NCBI RefSeq assembly: GCF_900103125.1
Contig: NZ_FNJV01000002.1
Coordinates: 124,001 to 188,000 of the forward strand
DNA from: Mucilaginibacter sp. OK268
GTDB taxonomy: Bacteria; Bacteroidota; Bacteroidia; Sphingobacteriales; Sphingobacteriaceae
Reading direction: 5' to 3'
DNA: 64,000 bases
The notes under the pieces are model-generated. The model saw only the letters and a list, made by a program, of their open reading frames with translations, was not told the DNA's origin and made no database searches. Shown one piece after another: positions 24,393 to 36,022 of the stretch. How positions within the stretch are numbered: position 1 is the stretch's first letter; every line of letters begins with the position of its first letter. The position numbers and the translations under genes are program-made.

Positions 24393-27300
24393 ATGGCATT
24401 TAACAGCAGCAGAAAACTGGCTGATAATATGTCAGCGATCAATATTGCCCTGAATTACATCGGGCAGGCTTTATCACCGGAAGAAATTAAAACGCTCCGC
24501 AGTTACGCAGGGGTCGGAGGTATTAAAGCCGTTCATTTCCCTCCCGGCACCGAAGAAGAGTGGCGGAAATACGATATATCGCAGGCTGACCTGAAAATGC
24601 ACCCTGAAGTCATGCAGCTGCATGAACTCCTGCGGAGCAAACTTGCAGAGAAAGATTATAAGCGCACCGCCGCTGCCATGATCAACAGCGTGGCAACCGC
24701 ATTTTATACGCCCCCCTTTATTCCGGAAGCGATCTATACCGCATTGAAAGAAAGCGCTGTTTATCCCCGCAGGCTTTATGAACCCAGCGCCGGGGCCGGG
24801 GTCTTTATTATAGAGGCGCTTCGGGCCTTTCCTGATCTGGAAGCAGTCAATGCCGTGGAAAAAGACCTGCTCACCGGGAGGATATTGTCGGTCCTGAGCC
24901 AGGCAGTCAGCCAAAAGATCAATGTGCAGGTAAAAGGCCTGGAAGAAACTGCGCCGAACGAAAAAGGCATGTCGGACCTGATCATCAGTAATATTCCTTT
25001 CGGCAACTTTTCCGTACATGACCCGGCTTTTAACAGCAGCGGAATTTCTTCCCGTATTCATAACTACTTTTTTGCAAAAGGACTGGATAAACTGGCCGAT
25101 GGCGGAATACTGGCCTACCTGGTTACAGACGGCTTTTTAAACGCGCCTTCAAACGATGCCGCCCGAAAATACCTGCTGACTTCCGCTGACCTGATCAGTG
25201 TTTCTGTTCTTCCGGCAAACCTCATGAAGGAAAATGCCAATGTCGAAGTCAGTACCCACCTCGTAATCGTACAGAAAAACGATGTTAAGGAATCACTTAC
25301 CGAAGCGGAGGTGCAGCTGATCGAAACCGTTGAGCAGACCAGTAGTAAAGGAAAGTATCATCTGAATGCTTATCTGGCCGCTCACCCTGAACTGATGCTG
25401 GGTGATGAGGTCATCGAAGACACCAATGCCTACGGGAAGGCCAACATCATGGTCTGGCAAAATGGTGATTTAACGGATATTACAGCGGGACTGCAGCTGC
25501 AGATCAGTAAAGGACTGAACATGTCCTTTGATTATGCGAAATGGCAGGCCATCAGCTTTAACAGGAATGAGTCAGCCGGACGGAAATTTACGTTTCTGCC
25601 GGTTCCTGAAGTCGTGGAGGGTAATGCCCTCGGCCAGCTGGGTTTATTTGATGCCGTGCCCGTTGAAAACAACAATAAGGCGCAATCCTACCTTAGGGAC
25701 ACTGATAAATTTAGCGTAGATGAAACAACGGCAAGGCTGATCAGTACCATTCGCACCACCGCAAGGCCTGCCCATGACAGCATTGTCATGCTTACCGCAA
25801 GAGCCAGAGCCAATAGCCGTTATATGTATAAATTATACAGCAATATCGCAGAGATTCCGGTTCCTTCGCGGTGGCTGAACGGCCAGAGCCTCGGCAATGA
25901 ACTGGATATTCTCGCGGCAAAACTTAAATATTTCGCATATGATTTCCGGTACGAGGGCGATACCAGCCTGGAAGCTTCATTCAAACTGCTGCCGGACAGG
26001 CCCAAGGCCTTTACCGACATCAGGCCTTTTTACGAAAAGGATACCCTGGTACTGTTTGAAGGTAAGGCGGGCCTCATTGCTGAACCGCTCAACGGCCAGG
26101 CATTGTTTACGCCGCTGGAGGGACAGGAGAACCTGGCGTTCTTTCGGGCCTATATCCCGCTTAGGGATACATACATGGCGCTTTATGCTGCGGAGGCAGA
26201 ACATAAAATTCAGTTCCCTGAACTTCGAAAGTCCTTAAATCTTTATTATGAGGCATTTTCGGAAAAATATGGCGACGTGAATAAACAGGGCAACCGTTCG
26301 CGTATTCTTGCGGATGCGGCTTTCGGTTTTAAGATTCTCGCATCACTGGAACGGAAGGAAAATGAAAGATTTATTCGTTCAGACATTTTTCATGTACCCG
26401 TTTTCCCACAGGAATCCTCCTATAAAACAAGCGATCCGGCAGATGCTCTTGCCCGGTGTCTGAATGATACCGGACGGGTAGATATTATCAGGATTAGTGA
26501 ATCAACAGGACTTTCCGAAGAAGATGTGATCTATCGGCTGGACAAACAGATCCTGCTTAACCCGGAAAACGGATCATGGGAAACCACTGACCACTATTTG
26601 TCCGGTAATGTCATCGCTAAACTGAACATTGCTGAACAGCAGGCAAAAAACGACCCGGAGAACTTTCAGCTGCTTCGCAGCCTGACAGCCATCCGGCGTG
26701 TGCAGCCGCAAAAGATCCCTTTTGAGCTGCTGGATTTTAATCTCGGTGAACGCTGGCTGCCGCTGAAATACTACGAACGGTTTGCAACTGATTTGTTCAA
26801 ACTGGATACGGAGATCAATTATTTTCCGTCCATCGATACGTTTAAGGTATCCTATATCAAAGGGAATACAACAACTGATGAAGAGTTCTCGGTGGTTCCC
26901 AAACAAAGTGACCGGATCACAGGCCGCACGCTTCTTGAACACGCCCTGGAAAATACTTCACCGCATATTACCTACCCTGTCGAGGTCGATAAAAAGATTA
27001 AACGCATACCGGACACCGAGGCCATTCAAACTGCCCACCGTAAAATTGAAGCGATCCGAAACCGGTATAACGAATGGCTGAAAGAACTTCCTCCGGAAGA
27101 CAAGCAGCAGATTGAAAAGCTGTATAATGATACTTTCAACTGCTATGTGCTGCGGGAATATGATGGCGGTCATTTGAAATTTCCGGGGCTTGACCTGAAA
27201 GCGCTGAAAATACCAGACCTGTACAGCTCGCAGAAAGATGCCGCCTGGCGGATTATCCAAAACAGGGGCTCACTGGTAGATCATGAGGTAGGGCTCGGAA

Positions 27301-29828
27301 AAACGCTGACCATGGTAGTCGCCGCGATGGAAATGAAAAGGCTCGGCATCATTCATAAGCCCATGATCCTCGCACTTAAAGCAAACGTGAGTGCCATCAG
27401 GGATACATTCAAGCTGGCCTATCCAAATGCGCGGATACTGGCTCCCGGCGAAAATGATTACCTGCCGGCACGCAGACAGCGCCTGTTCCATGAGATCAAG
27501 AACAACAATTGGGACTGCGTAATTCTTACACACGACCAGTTTGGTATGATCCCGCAATCACCGGAGATCCAGCGGGAAATATTTCAGGCGGAGCTTGATA
27601 ATGTGACCCGCGATCTGGCAACACTCGCCACACTTGGCGTAGCGATCAACAGGGCGATGCTGAAAGGCCTGGAAATCCGAAAGAATAACCTGCAGGTACA
27701 GCTGAGCGCTGCTTTGTATGCTATTGATACCCGGAAGGATACCGGCATCAATTTCCAGGAAATGGAAGTGGATCACCTGTTTATTGACGAATCCCATAAG
27801 TTCAAGAACCTCACTTTTACCACCCGGCATAACCGGGTTGCCGGACTGGGAAATATGCAGGGCAGTCAGAAAGCGCTCAATATGCTCTTTGCGATCAGAA
27901 CGCTGCAGGAAAAGTTCAGGTCCGACCTCTGTGTCACTTTTCTTTCGGGCACGCCGATCTCGAACAGCCTGACAGAAATGTACCTGATTTTTAAATACCT
28001 GCGCCCGAATGAAATGGAAAGACAGCAGATCAGCAACTTCGATGCCTGGGCTGCCGTTTATGCCCGGAAGACGGTTGACTTCGAATTCAGTGTAACCAAT
28101 GAGATCAGGGCAAAGGAAAGGTTCCGCTATTTTATCAAAGTGCCGGAACTGGCCCGCTTCTACAACGAGATCACGGATTATAAAACGGCCAAACATATCA
28201 GCCTTGATAAACCGGCCATTGACGAAGTACTGGTTAACATTCCCCCGACACCGGAACAGGCGGACTTTACAATAAGGCTGATGAAGTTTGCAAAAACCGG
28301 TGATGCTACCCTGATCGGGAGACAGCCGCTTACAGCAAATGAAGACTTGGGGCGGATGCTCATCGCTACCAATTATGCGAAAAAGATGGCCGTTGATATG
28401 CGGCTTATCAGCGCGGACAGGTACGGTGATCACGCCGGTAATAAAGTCAGTACCTGCGCACGGAATGTGGCCAGGGAATACCATGACAGCAGCGAACATA
28501 AAGGGACGCAGATCATTTTCAGTGATATCGGAACGCCAAAGCCGGATAGTTTCAACATCTATGATGCCCTGAAGGATAAGCTGGTCAATGATTTTGATAT
28601 ACCGGATGCAGAGGTAACCTTTATCCATAACTGGACGGACAGACAGAAACCGGAATTGTTCCGGAAGATGAATGCCGGTGAAATCAGGGTGCTGATCGGA
28701 AGTACGGAGAAGGCGGGCACCGGGCTGAATGTGCAGCAGCGTGTAGTTGCTATGCATCATCTGGATATTCCCTGGAAACCCTCGGAACTGGAACAGCGGG
28801 ACGGACGCGGCGCAAGACAAGGCAACTGGCTGGCTAAAATACTTTCGGAAAACAAGGTGCGGAATTACATCTATGCGGTGGAGCAGTCCCTGGACAACTA
28901 TAAATTCGGCCTGCTCAAAAACAAACAAACCTTTATTAGTCAGATGAAAAACTCTGAACTGAGCCTCCGTATCATCGATGAAGGCGCTATGGATGAACAG
29001 AGCGGCATGAACTTTTCCGAATATATTGCCATCCTTTCAGGCGATACTTCCCTGCTGGAAAAAACAAAGATCGAGAAGAAAGTCGCTGAACTGGAAGGAT
29101 ATAAATCGTCCCACTTTAAAGATGTCGCCCGGAGCAGGTACCTGCTGGAAGACACCGAGAAGAAGCGCTCTGAAACATCAGCATTGCTCGAAAAGCTGGC
29201 TAAGGATGAAACCGCATACCTGAAAGTGCTTAAGCTTGATCCCAAGGGAAACAAACTGAATCCGCTGAAAATCCCGGCGATTAACGAAACAGCCCCTGCT
29301 GATATCGGTAAATGGTTTATCGCGATGTATAAAAAATGGGAGCCGGAGCATCCGGAACAATCTGAATATAAACTGGGCGAACTTTATGGTTTCAATCTCA
29401 TGGTGAACCGCCAGCTTGCCTGGGTACAGACAGAGCAGGGCAGCAAATATGACTATGTTTCCAGCCTGTATGCAGAAAGCCCCGAAACAGGCATTAAATA
29501 TATGCGGAACAACGGCATTCCCAATACGGACAACCCCAAAACCGCAGCCAGGTATTTCCTTAACGCCATTGATCATGTCGGTACGCTGGTCAGTAAGTAC
29601 CGGGATAAACTGGATGCGCTTGACAAAGAAATTCCGGTTATCCGTGAACTGACCGCCAAGCCCTTTGAACAGGAAGCACAGCTCGCGGCGTTAAAAACGG
29701 ACCTCAGCAACCTGGAACAGGAGATCAGCCGAAAGATCGCTGAAAAACAACTGGAAACAGATGCTGCCGATCTCCATCCTGATAACGATGAATCAGAAGA
29801 ACTGAGCTACGGCGGACCCAAACGCTGA
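24393..29828 (+). CDS. 1811-residue N6-adenine methylase/SNF2-type helicase of the mobile element
   Basis: Residues about 100-300 are a SAM-dependent methylase domain with [11 protein letters not shown] as motif I and N200-I-P-F203 as the catalytic motif. Residues about 930-1500 are a superfamily 2 helicase with GLGKT at 967-971, DESH at 1132-1135 and a C-terminal helicase half with [15 protein letters not shown] and [11 protein letters not shown]. The last 200 residues are coiled-coil-like. Giant proteins of this layout are core genes of Bacteroidota ICEs and phage-like elements and are thought to protect or remodel the element's DNA. The exact role is not known. Confidence 0.9.
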   Translation: MAFNSSRKLADNMSAINIALNYIGQALSPEEIKTLRSYAGVGGIKAVHFPPGTEEEWRKYDISQADLKMHPEVMQLHELLRSKLAEKDYKRTAAAMINSVATAFYTPPFIPEAIYTALKESAVYPRRLYEPSAGAGVFIIEALRAFPDLEAVNAVEKDLLTGRILSVLSQAVSQKINVQVKGLEETAPNEKGMSDLIISNIPFGNFSVHDPAFNSSGISSRIHNYFFAKGLDKLADGGILAYLVTDGFLNAPSNDAARKYLLTSADLISVSVLPANLMKENANVEVSTHLVIVQKNDVKESLTEAEVQLIETVEQTSSKGKYHLNAYLAAHPELMLGDEVIEDTNAYGKANIMVWQNGDLTDITAGLQLQISKGLNMSFDYAKWQAISFNRNESAGRKFTFLPVPEVVEGNALGQLGLFDAVPVENNNKAQSYLRDTDKFSVDETTARLISTIRTTARPAHDSIVMLTARARANSRYMYKLYSNIAEIPVPSRWLNGQSLGNELDILAAKLKYFAYDFRYEGDTSLEASFKLLPDRPKAFTDIRPFYEKDTLVLFEGKAGLIAEPLNGQALFTPLEGQENLAFFRAYIPLRDTYMALYAAEAEHKIQFPELRKSLNLYYEAFSEKYGDVNKQGNRSRILADAAFGFKILASLERKENERFIRSDIFHVPVFPQESSYKTSDPADALARCLNDTGRVDIIRISESTGLSEEDVIYRLDKQILLNPENGSWETTDHYLSGNVIAKLNIAEQQAKNDPENFQLLRSLTAIRRVQPQKIPFELLDFNLGERWLPLKYYERFATDLFKLDTEINYFPSIDTFKVSYIKGNTTTDEEFSVVPKQSDRITGRTLLEHALENTSPHITYPVEVDKKIKRIPDTEAIQTAHRKIEAIRNRYNEWLKELPPEDKQQIEKLYNDTFNCYVLREYDGGHLKFPGLDLKALKIPDLYSSQKDAAWRIIQNRGSLVDHEVGLGKTLTMVVAAMEMKRLGIIHKPMILALKANVSAIRDTFKLAYPNARILAPGENDYLPARRQRLFHEIKNNNWDCVILTHDQFGMIPQSPEIQREIFQAELDNVTRDLATLATLGVAINRAMLKGLEIRKNNLQVQLSAALYAIDTRKDTGINFQEMEVDHLFIDESHKFKNLTFTTRHNRVAGLGNMQGSQKALNMLFAIRTLQEKFRSDLCVTFLSGTPISNSLTEMYLIFKYLRPNEMERQQISNFDAWAAVYARKTVDFEFSVTNEIRAKERFRYFIKVPELARFYNEITDYKTAKHISLDKPAIDEVLVNIPPTPEQADFTIRLMKFAKTGDATLIGRQPLTANEDLGRMLIATNYAKKMAVDMRLISADRYGDHAGNKVSTCARNVAREYHDSSEHKGTQIIFSDIGTPKPDSFNIYDALKDKLVNDFDIPDAEVTFIHNWTDRQKPELFRKMNAGEIRVLIGSTEKAGTGLNVQQRVVAMHHLDIPWKPSELEQRDGRGARQGNWLAKILSENKVRNYIYAVEQSLDNYKFGLLKNKQTFISQMKNSELSLRIIDEGAMDEQSGMNFSEYIAILSGDTSLLEKTKIEKKVAELEGYKSSHFKDVARSRYLLEDTEKKRSETSALLEKLAKDETAYLKVLKLDPKGNKLNPLKIPAINETAPADIGKWFIAMYKKWEPEHPEQSEYKLGELYGFNLMVNRQLAWVQTEQGSKYDYVSSLYAESPETGIKYMRNNGIPNTDNPKTAARYFLNAIDHVGTLVSKYRDKLDALDKEIPVIRELTAKPFEQEAQLAALKTDLSNLEQEISRKIAEKQLETDAADLHPDNDESEELSYGGPKR

Positions 29829-29878
29829 TTTGCGCCGGATTCGGTCCGGTCATCCTTACTTAAAACCCGAAACATTAT

Positions 29879-31876
29879 ATGGAAGAAACACGTGAACAGC
29901 AGAAGCTGCATGGCTTCCTGCAATGCGGTATCTATTTGTCCATATTGCTGGAAGCCGCCATTTTTGTATACCATGATGCCCCGTTCTGGGGCATTTTTTT
30001 TAGCCCACTTGACAAGTTCAGCCATATGGCAATTTACAGCAAGCTGATTTACAGCAAATTGGCCACGTTCGGGCTGATCTGCCTGGTAAGCATCGGCACA
30101 CTGTCGAAAAAAGATACTGAACTAAAACCGGGGAGGCAGATCATTTATCCCTTAGCGTTAGGGCTGTTCTTGTTTTTTGGCAGCGTTGCCTGTCAGGGCC
30201 GGGCATCAACCATCGCGTGCGAATACACGAGATGGTATGACCTGATCTACATGTTCTGCTCATTTACCGGTGCCGTACTCATCAGCCTGTCAATGGATAA
30301 TATATCCAAAATAATCAGGTCAGGTCTCGGTAAGGACAAATGGAATACAGAGGCGGAAAGCTTTATGCAGCCCCTTAAAAAGACAGAAAACCCCTATTCT
30401 GTCAACATCCCGATGCTGTTCTATCACAACCGCAGGGTGTACTCCGGATGGATTAACATCTGTAATGTTTTTCGCGGCACCATCGTGATCGGTACGCCAG
30501 GCTCCGGGAAGAGTTTTTCTATTGTAAACCCATTTATCCGGCAGCTGATTGCCAAGGAATTCGCAGTCTGCCTGTATGATTTTAAGTTCCCTGATTTAGG
30601 GCAGATCGCTTATTACCATTACCTCAAGGCAAAACATCAGGGAAAACTGAAGGGCTATACCTTTCATGTGCTGAACCTGAACGACCCTGAAAAAAGCAGG
30701 CGTATCAATCCCTGGCGGTCTGACTATATCCGTTCACTGGCAGATGCCGCAGAAACAGCCGAAGGACTGGTGGAGGCATTGAAAAAAGGTGATAAATCGG
30801 GCGGCAGCGATCAGTTTTTCACGCAGTCGGCGATCAATTTTCTGGCTTCCTGTATCTATTTTCTGAGCAAGTATGCAGGTGGAAAATACTCCAGCCTGCC
30901 CCATGTGCTCGCTATGCTGAACCGCTCGTATGAGGAAATATTTAATGCGCTCATAGCAGAACCGGAACTGCGCTCCCTGATGTCCCCTTTCATGACTGCT
31001 TATCATGCCAAAGCATTTGACCAGTTGGAAGGGCAGATCGGAACGCTGAAAGTATTTATCAGCAGGCTGGCAACAAAAGAAACTTACTGGGTTTTCTCCG
31101 GTGACGATTTTGACCTCAAAATTTCGGGCAGGGACAGTCCGGGGATACTTGTGCTGGCTAATGATCCCAACACGCAGAACATCAATTCCGCATGTTACTC
31201 CATCGTCATTAACCGCCTGACGAAACTCATTAACACCAAGGGCAACCTGCCCTCCGCGTTGATCATAGATGAGGTGCCTACCCTTTTTGTCCATAAAGTG
31301 GAGAACCTGATTGCCACTGCCAGGAGCAACAAGGTAGCCGTTTTGATGGGTCTGCAGGAATTGCCGCAGTTTAATCAGCAGTACGGCAAGGACACCGCCG
31401 CAACGATTATATCAGTCGTAGGTAATGTGCTCTCCGGCTCTGTCCGCAATAAGGAAACGCTGGAATGGCTGGAACGGCTTTTCGGCAAATCAAAACAGAT
31501 CGGCGAAGGATTATCCATCGACCGCAACAAAACATCCACTTCCCTTAATGAAAGACTGGAAGTGCTGATCCCGGCAGGCAAGATCGCATCCCTGAATGCC
31601 GGCGAGATGGTCGGTGTCATCGCCGCAGATGTGCAGGAAAAATTTACCGGGCAATTCGAAACATCCGCCGTTAACTGCAGGATCAACCTCGATATGGCAG
31701 AGATAGCCGGTGAGGAAAAGAACTACAGGGCCCTGCCAGCTTACTATGACTTTAACGGACGCAGGGACGAAAAACTCCGGCAGAACTTTAACCGGATCAG
31801 CCGGGAAATAGAAGATATGGTACTGCTGTTCAAGCCGGCCGCCCAATTCATCAAAAATCAAAATGAAACACCATGA
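29879..31876 (+). CDS. type IV coupling protein (VirD4/TraG-like ATPase)
   Basis: This 665-residue protein has three or four membrane helices in the first 145 residues, Walker A GTPGSGKS at 205-212 and a Walker B-like ALIIDEVPTLF near 460-470. The conserved SNKVAVLMGLQELPQFNQQYG segment of the coupling proteins follows. It should bring the relaxase-bound strand to the channel and pump DNA. In CTnDOT this gene is called mobC. It overlaps the next gene by four bases. Confidence 0.93.
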   Translation: MEETREQQKLHGFLQCGIYLSILLEAAIFVYHDAPFWGIFFSPLDKFSHMAIYSKLIYSKLATFGLICLVSIGTLSKKDTELKPGRQIIYPLALGLFLFFGSVACQGRASTIACEYTRWYDLIYMFCSFTGAVLISLSMDNISKIIRSGLGKDKWNTEAESFMQPLKKTENPYSVNIPMLFYHNRRVYSGWINICNVFRGTIVIGTPGSGKSFSIVNPFIRQLIAKEFAVCLYDFKFPDLGQIAYYHYLKAKHQGKLKGYTFHVLNLNDPEKSRRINPWRSDYIRSLADAAETAEGLVEALKKGDKSGGSDQFFTQSAINFLASCIYFLSKYAGGKYSSLPHVLAMLNRSYEEIFNALIAEPELRSLMSPFMTAYHAKAFDQLEGQIGTLKVFISRLATKETYWVFSGDDFDLKISGRDSPGILVLANDPNTQNINSACYSIVINRLTKLINTKGNLPSALIIDEVPTLFVHKVENLIATARSNKVAVLMGLQELPQFNQQYGKDTAATIISVVGNVLSGSVRNKETLEWLERLFGKSKQIGEGLSIDRNKTSTSLNERLEVLIPAGKIASLNAGEMVGVIAADVQEKFTGQFETSAVNCRINLDMAEIAGEEKNYRALPAYYDFNGRRDEKLRQNFNRISREIEDMVLLFKPAAQFIKNQNETP

Positions 31877-32283
31877 CAAACAACGAATTATTGGGCACCC
31901 TTGTTCTGGTGCACCCTGATCTTAAAGATCATCCGGCAGGACGTGAAGGGGATATCGGAATTGTAGCGTATGTGGACTCTCCCAATAACCAGGTATATCT
32001 CCGTTTCACCGATGAGGCGGAGGCTGTTTATCCATCGGATGCCTTGTTTATGCTTAAAAACAAGGAAAAACTCTTTTCTGAAAAGTCCGCCGGCGGATCA
32101 GATATGAAGCTGGACAACTACAAGGATCTTTATAAAATCGCCACCCTGCAGGATATGGGCCGTGGAAAAGATATCTGGACAGCACTGGAAATTGCCCGTG
32201 ACAACCCGGAGATCTGGAAGAACAGCCTGGTGTCGGTGGAGGAAAGCCTGGGCCTGCGTCATAACCAATATATCAGGCGATGA
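31873..32283 (+). CDS. unknown conserved small protein after the coupling protein
   Basis: This 136-residue protein begins with an SH3-like beta region (LVLVHPDLKDHPAGREGDIG, residues 11-55) and ends in a helical segment. ATGA overlaps at both ends tie it to the coupling protein and the M23 peptidase. I do not recognise a named family. Confidence 0.6.
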   Translation: MTNNELLGTLVLVHPDLKDHPAGREGDIGIVAYVDSPNNQVYLRFTDEAEAVYPSDALFMLKNKEKLFSEKSAGGSDMKLDNYKDLYKIATLQDMGRGKDIWTALEIARDNPEIWKNSLVSVEESLGLRHNQYIRR

Positions 32284-32705
32284 AAACCTGTATTGTCTGC
32301 TGCCTGATCTGCCTGCCGCTCTCCAGATTGTATATCACTTCTTCCTTTGGTTACCGCAGGCACCCCGTTACCGGGATCTATGCATTTCACAACGGGGTCG
32401 ACTTCCGGGCAAGATCCGATACGGTTTATGCGCTGATGAAAGGGACAGTGACAGGTACCGGCTATGACAGCCTGCTTGGTATCAGTATAAGCATCCGACA
32501 TGAAGTCTTTACTTCGATTTACGGCCATTTAAGCCAGGTATTTGTCTCGCCGGATGAGTCGGTCGAAGCCGGACAGCCCATCGGAGTTACCGGCAAAACC
32601 GGACGTGTTACCGGTGAGCACCTTCATTTCTCTATCCGCTTCCGGGGACATTATGTAGACCCGCTCGAATTTATTTATCAAAAATTAATCAATACAAAAT
32701 CATGA
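32280..32705 (+). CDS. M23 family peptidoglycan endopeptidase
   Basis: This 141-residue protein has the LytM fold: metal ligands in FHNGVDFRA (His and Asp) and in the H-L-H-F motif near residue 117. An N-terminal hydrophobic stretch (residues 1-18) may export it. In this location it would open the cell wall for the conjugation channel, the job of VirB1 lytic transglycosylases elsewhere. Confidence 0.88.
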   Translation: MKTCIVCCLICLPLSRLYITSSFGYRRHPVTGIYAFHNGVDFRARSDTVYALMKGTVTGTGYDSLLGISISIRHEVFTSIYGHLSQVFVSPDESVEAGQPIGVTGKTGRVTGEHLHFSIRFRGHYVDPLEFIYQKLINTKS

Positions 32706-33856
32706 GTAAAAACTTCAAACCGCTTTATGCGCAGCTTGCAGAAAAGCTGATCGCAGAATTCAAAGCAGGCACTTCGCCCTTTCAGAAACCGGTGAAGGAA
32801 AACGGAATGCCTGCATTTGTGCCGCCTGTTAACCCGATTACCGGCAAGGGATACAGTGCGATGAATGCCATCAACCTTTCACTAAAGGGATACGATGATC
32901 CGCGCTGGATGTCCGCTGATACAGCAAGTTTTAACGGCTACCTGGTCAAGGAAGGCTCTAAGGGAACACTCATCAATTTCCCAAAACGCAACGAAATTCA
33001 GGCGCTTCGCACGCCTGACGGAGCAAAAATCAAGGATGACGCAGGTGTAACGCAAACCAAAACCGTGGAATTCGATAAGGTCCAGAACGGCAAGGCCTTT
33101 CTATTTAATGCTGCCCAGATCAGGGATATTCCGCCGCTGGAAGACTGGCTGAAGTCCATTCCTGAGCAGCCGCTCTCCCCTATTGAAAGAGCCGAAAAAC
33201 TGATTGCAGACAGCGGGGCCGTTATTGTTCACGGCGGACAGGAGGCTTTTTATGATAAGGTAAAGGACGAGATTCACCTGCCGGAGAAAAGTGCCTTTGA
33301 GAACGAAACTAAATATTACCAGGCAGCAATCCACCAGCTGGCCCACTGGTCAGGTCATGAAAGCCGGTTAAACCGGCCGATGGAGGGCAAGTTTGCTTCC
33401 ATGGACTACGCGCGTGAAGAACTTCGTGCAGCTATCGGCGCTATGTTAGTCGGCGGTGAATTGAAGATTGGCCATAATTTTGGCCCGCATGACGCCTACA
33501 CCGGTGCATGGGCGAAAATGTTAAAGGATGAACCTTTCGAAATCTCCAGGGCATCGGCCGACGGGCAGAAGATCGCAAATGCATTGCTTAGCGCAGGTCA
33601 GCAGCGGGAAGCAAAACAGGGGCCGGCTGTGAACACGACACTGACCAAAGGTGAAGAGATCGCCTATAACAACACCACCTATAAGGTGCTGGATAAAAAA
33701 GGCAAAACCTTTGAAATGGAAAAAGCAGACAACGGCGAGCGGTTTAAAATCAAATCGACCGACAAGGTTTTTGCCAACCTGGTGGAAGCAAGAAATAATC
33801 CGCAGGCTGCCGGGCCGGTCTTGGAACAGGAACAATCACATAAAATAGGGAGGTAA
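32702..33856 (+). CDS. ArdC-like antirestriction protein with altered metalloprotease motif
   Basis: Residues 1-130 are the ArdC single-strand DNA-binding domain (NPITGKGYSAMNAINLSL, then PRWMS). Residues about 160-300 are a zincin-like domain. The zinc motif reads H211-Q-L-A-H215 instead of H-E-x-x-H, so the catalytic Glu is replaced by Gln while the zinc ligands remain. Such a protein could bind DNA and zinc without cutting. It should protect the entering single strand. The C-terminal 80 residues are an extra small beta domain. Confidence 0.85.
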   Translation: MSKNFKPLYAQLAEKLIAEFKAGTSPFQKPVKENGMPAFVPPVNPITGKGYSAMNAINLSLKGYDDPRWMSADTASFNGYLVKEGSKGTLINFPKRNEIQALRTPDGAKIKDDAGVTQTKTVEFDKVQNGKAFLFNAAQIRDIPPLEDWLKSIPEQPLSPIERAEKLIADSGAVIVHGGQEAFYDKVKDEIHLPEKSAFENETKYYQAAIHQLAHWSGHESRLNRPMEGKFASMDYAREELRAAIGAMLVGGELKIGHNFGPHDAYTGAWAKMLKDEPFEISRASADGQKIANALLSAGQQREAKQGPAVNTTLTKGEEIAYNNTTYKVLDKKGKTFEMEKADNGERFKIKSTDKVFANLVEARNNPQAAGPVLEQEQSHKIGR

Positions 33857-33857
33857 T

Positions 33858-34634
33858 ATGAACCTGATCAACTTTAAAGAACACGAGCTTCCTATGAAGG
33901 AACTGGAAACTATCGGGCTGGCCTCACGCGGTCAGCTCTTATTGAATATGACCGACCTGCGAGCCTTGCTTTCCGGCAGGAGAACGGAGTTAATCCACTT
34001 GGAAAACCTCGAAACAGAAAACATCAAGATCAAGTCCATAGAAGCAAAAATTTCGTTGAAAAGAAATGAGAAGGGAAAGACCGACCTGCTGATCCATCCG
34101 ATATACCGGAAACCGGCAACACCTGATTTCCTGGCTGACAACGATGCCAGGCAGCTCGAAAAAGGTGAAGTGGCCAGCCTGCTTAAAGTAACATCGGACA
34201 AAAAGGGCAATAAAAAAGAGATTCTTGTCGAATACGATGCTGAAACCCGGGAATTTATCGTTTCGGATACCGAAAAGATACTGGTTCCGGATATGGTCAA
34301 CAGCGAGTTCCTGACCGCCGCGCAAAAGGAAAGCTATCGCAAAGGCAAGGAGGTTGAACTGGCTGATCATACGGTATTCAATTATTCAGCAACCGATATC
34401 AATGGCATCAGGTCCAACCGGCTTGCTCTCGTGGCATCAATTCTGATCGACGGCGGCTTATCCTATATGCTCTATCAGGGATTGAATGCCGCTTTCGGTA
34501 AGAAACATGATCCGAAAGAAGCTGAACACTTAAGTCCCGGTTATTACAGTGCGGTGGAAGATCTGGAAGATCAGCGTCCGGTGATCAATAACGATCATAT
34601 CCGGTTTGATTCAAGGAGCCGCAACTCCCGCTGA
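33858..34634 (+). CDS. DUF4099/DUF3945-type mobile element protein
   Basis: This 258-residue protein starts with FKEHELPMKELETIGLAS, the usual opening of DUF4099/DUF3945 proteins in Bacteroidota ICEs. It continues with a beta-rich charged region and one late hydrophobic helix (about residues 190-210). Its role is unknown. It follows the ArdC-like gene by one base and its stop overlaps the next start. Confidence 0.75.
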   Translation: MNLINFKEHELPMKELETIGLASRGQLLLNMTDLRALLSGRRTELIHLENLETENIKIKSIEAKISLKRNEKGKTDLLIHPIYRKPATPDFLADNDARQLEKGEVASLLKVTSDKKGNKKEILVEYDAETREFIVSDTEKILVPDMVNSEFLTAAQKESYRKGKEVELADHTVFNYSATDINGIRSNRLALVASILIDGGLSYMLYQGLNAAFGKKHDPKEAEHLSPGYYSAVEDLEDQRPVINNDHIRFDSRSRNSR

Positions 34635-35224
34635 TGCATCCCTTTTTAACTGAGCTTGGAGTTTCAAAAGAACTCCAGGCTTATTTTGATATAGATGAAC
34701 TGCGCTTTGATTACGGGGATGAACAGGAATTCTTTGGTTCCGGCTTTCATATCGTACCAACAACCGGTGACCTGTGGCTTGCAGGAAACTATCCTGCTAC
34801 AGAGCTGATCATTACATCAAGCGCGATGGAAGCCATAGCTTATATGGCCCTGAATGCCTGGCGTCACCCGGCCAATGCGGTGCTTTCCTTTATTGCAATA
34901 GGTAATCTGTCGCATTCGCGGCAGCTGAACTGGATAAGGGCTTACTGTCAAAAAAGAAAAATTACGCTCGTCTTCGGCAACGACCTGCTGGGCAGGCTGG
35001 CCGACATCGTGGTTGCTGCAGGCATCCGGAATAAGGCCCTCCGCCTGCACTGGCATAACGGCAAAGTTAAGCTGTACGTGAATAATACCACATTTGAAGC
35101 TGACCCGGAAAAACTGAGCCTCAACTCCTTTGAAAAAACAGCCGGCATCAGAACAACCATCAGAACCAGGAAACCGGCACATTACAACACATTTTTAGAA
35201 CAACTGATCCATGATAAAAAATAA
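34634..35224 (+). CDS. Toprim-like protein with degenerate active site
   Basis: This 196-residue protein has two segments arranged as in Toprim folds: TELIITSSAMEAIAYMAL, where the Glu of the first motif would lie, and KITLVFGNDLLGRLADI, where the second motif D-x-D reads G-N-D. The fold is likely but catalysis doubtful. TraP-type Toprim proteins occur near this place in related ICEs. It overlaps the next gene by 14 bases. Confidence 0.5.
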   Translation: MHPFLTELGVSKELQAYFDIDELRFDYGDEQEFFGSGFHIVPTTGDLWLAGNYPATELIITSSAMEAIAYMALNAWRHPANAVLSFIAIGNLSHSRQLNWIRAYCQKRKITLVFGNDLLGRLADIVVAAGIRNKALRLHWHNGKVKLYVNNTTFEADPEKLSLNSFEKTAGIRTTIRTRKPAHYNTFLEQLIHDKK

Positions 35225-35669
35225 TGAAATTCTGCTCAGGCCGGCGATGAGTTTCGCTTTCCTGAAAGTACTACCGCTCATCGTTCTGTCCCTCGCCTTC
35301 CTTCTCCCGGCATGGTACCTCTCCCCTTTCTTTCTGATCTTCGGCTTCGCCTTTATGGCTGGAGCCTGGTATCGCCTGCTTTATATCCGAAGCTGCTCCT
35401 ATCTCATTACACCTGAGGAAATAAAAACCGGCAGCGGTATTTTCTTCAGGCGAACCGATTATATGGAAATGTACCGCATCAAGGACTATATCGTTACACA
35501 ACCATTGATGCTTCAGGTCTTCGGACTGATGAACGTGACCCTCAGTAGTACGGATGTTGAAAATCCTGTGTTATTACTTACGGGAATCCAGGTTTCTGAA
35601 CTTATAGAAACCATCAGGGAATATGTGCAGGAGGCACGGAAAAACAATAATATTTACGAAATAAATTAA
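35211..35669 (+). CDS. membrane-anchored bacterial PH-domain protein
   Basis: This 152-residue protein has two membrane helices (residues 13-60) followed by a bacterial PH-like domain (SYLITPEEIKTGSGIFFRR, then MEMYRIKDYIV). The same plan is seen in YdbS/YdbT-type proteins. The function in ICEs is not known. Confidence 0.75.
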   Translation: MIKNNEILLRPAMSFAFLKVLPLIVLSLAFLLPAWYLSPFFLIFGFAFMAGAWYRLLYIRSCSYLITPEEIKTGSGIFFRRTDYMEMYRIKDYIVTQPLMLQVFGLMNVTLSSTDVENPVLLLTGIQVSELIETIREYVQEARKNNNIYEIN

Positions 35670-35682
35670 GGGAAAAGCTATG

Positions 35683-35707
35683 AATATACTAAATAAGTTA
35701 GTATATT
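35683..35707. promoter_or_regulatory. perfect inverted repeat before the small membrane protein gene
   Basis: AATATACTAA (35683-35692) and its exact complement (35698-35707) flank a five-base spacer, 16 bases upstream of the start at 35724. The AT-rich arms fit an operator or a hairpin that covers the translation start region. Confidence 0.45.
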
Positions 35708-35723
35708 TAAGTATTGAATTATT

Positions 35724-35954
35724 ATGAAAACCGCATTTTATCTTATAGCGACCTGCTTCATTTCCACCTTCGCTTTTTTCGGTGCGCTGGGCATGAAAAA
35801 TCCATTTCCCTGTTTCGGTGTGGCATTCGGAATATGGGTACTTTTTCTCTGGGGTTGCAGCAGAAGGGCAAAAAAAGAAGCTGCCAGACGCTTTAACGAG
35901 CGGATGTTTAATGAATATATGCGGTCAAAAAGCCGCAGTTCCGTTCGCCGCTAA
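35724..35954 (+). CDS. small membrane protein of unknown function
   Basis: This 76-residue protein has two hydrophobic helices (residues 3-22 and 28-46) and an Arg-rich C-terminus. It is the last gene of the plus-strand ICE backbone before a terminator at 36023. No family recognised. Confidence 0.55.
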   Translation: MKTAFYLIATCFISTFAFFGALGMKNPFPCFGVAFGIWVLFLWGCSRRAKKEAARRFNERMFNEYMRSKSRSSVRR

Positions 35955-36022
35955 GAATTAATTTATATATTGCGATCTATAATCGCGGGCAACCCGCCCG
36001 TAATTGTGATAAGGTTTAGGTT

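Noticed and set aside
27558..28928. 456-codon open frame on the minus strand inside the methylase/helicase gene
   Set aside because: It lies fully opposite the conserved helicase motifs; the product is His/Phe/Ile-rich without a domain, as expected for the mirror of a GC-richer gene.
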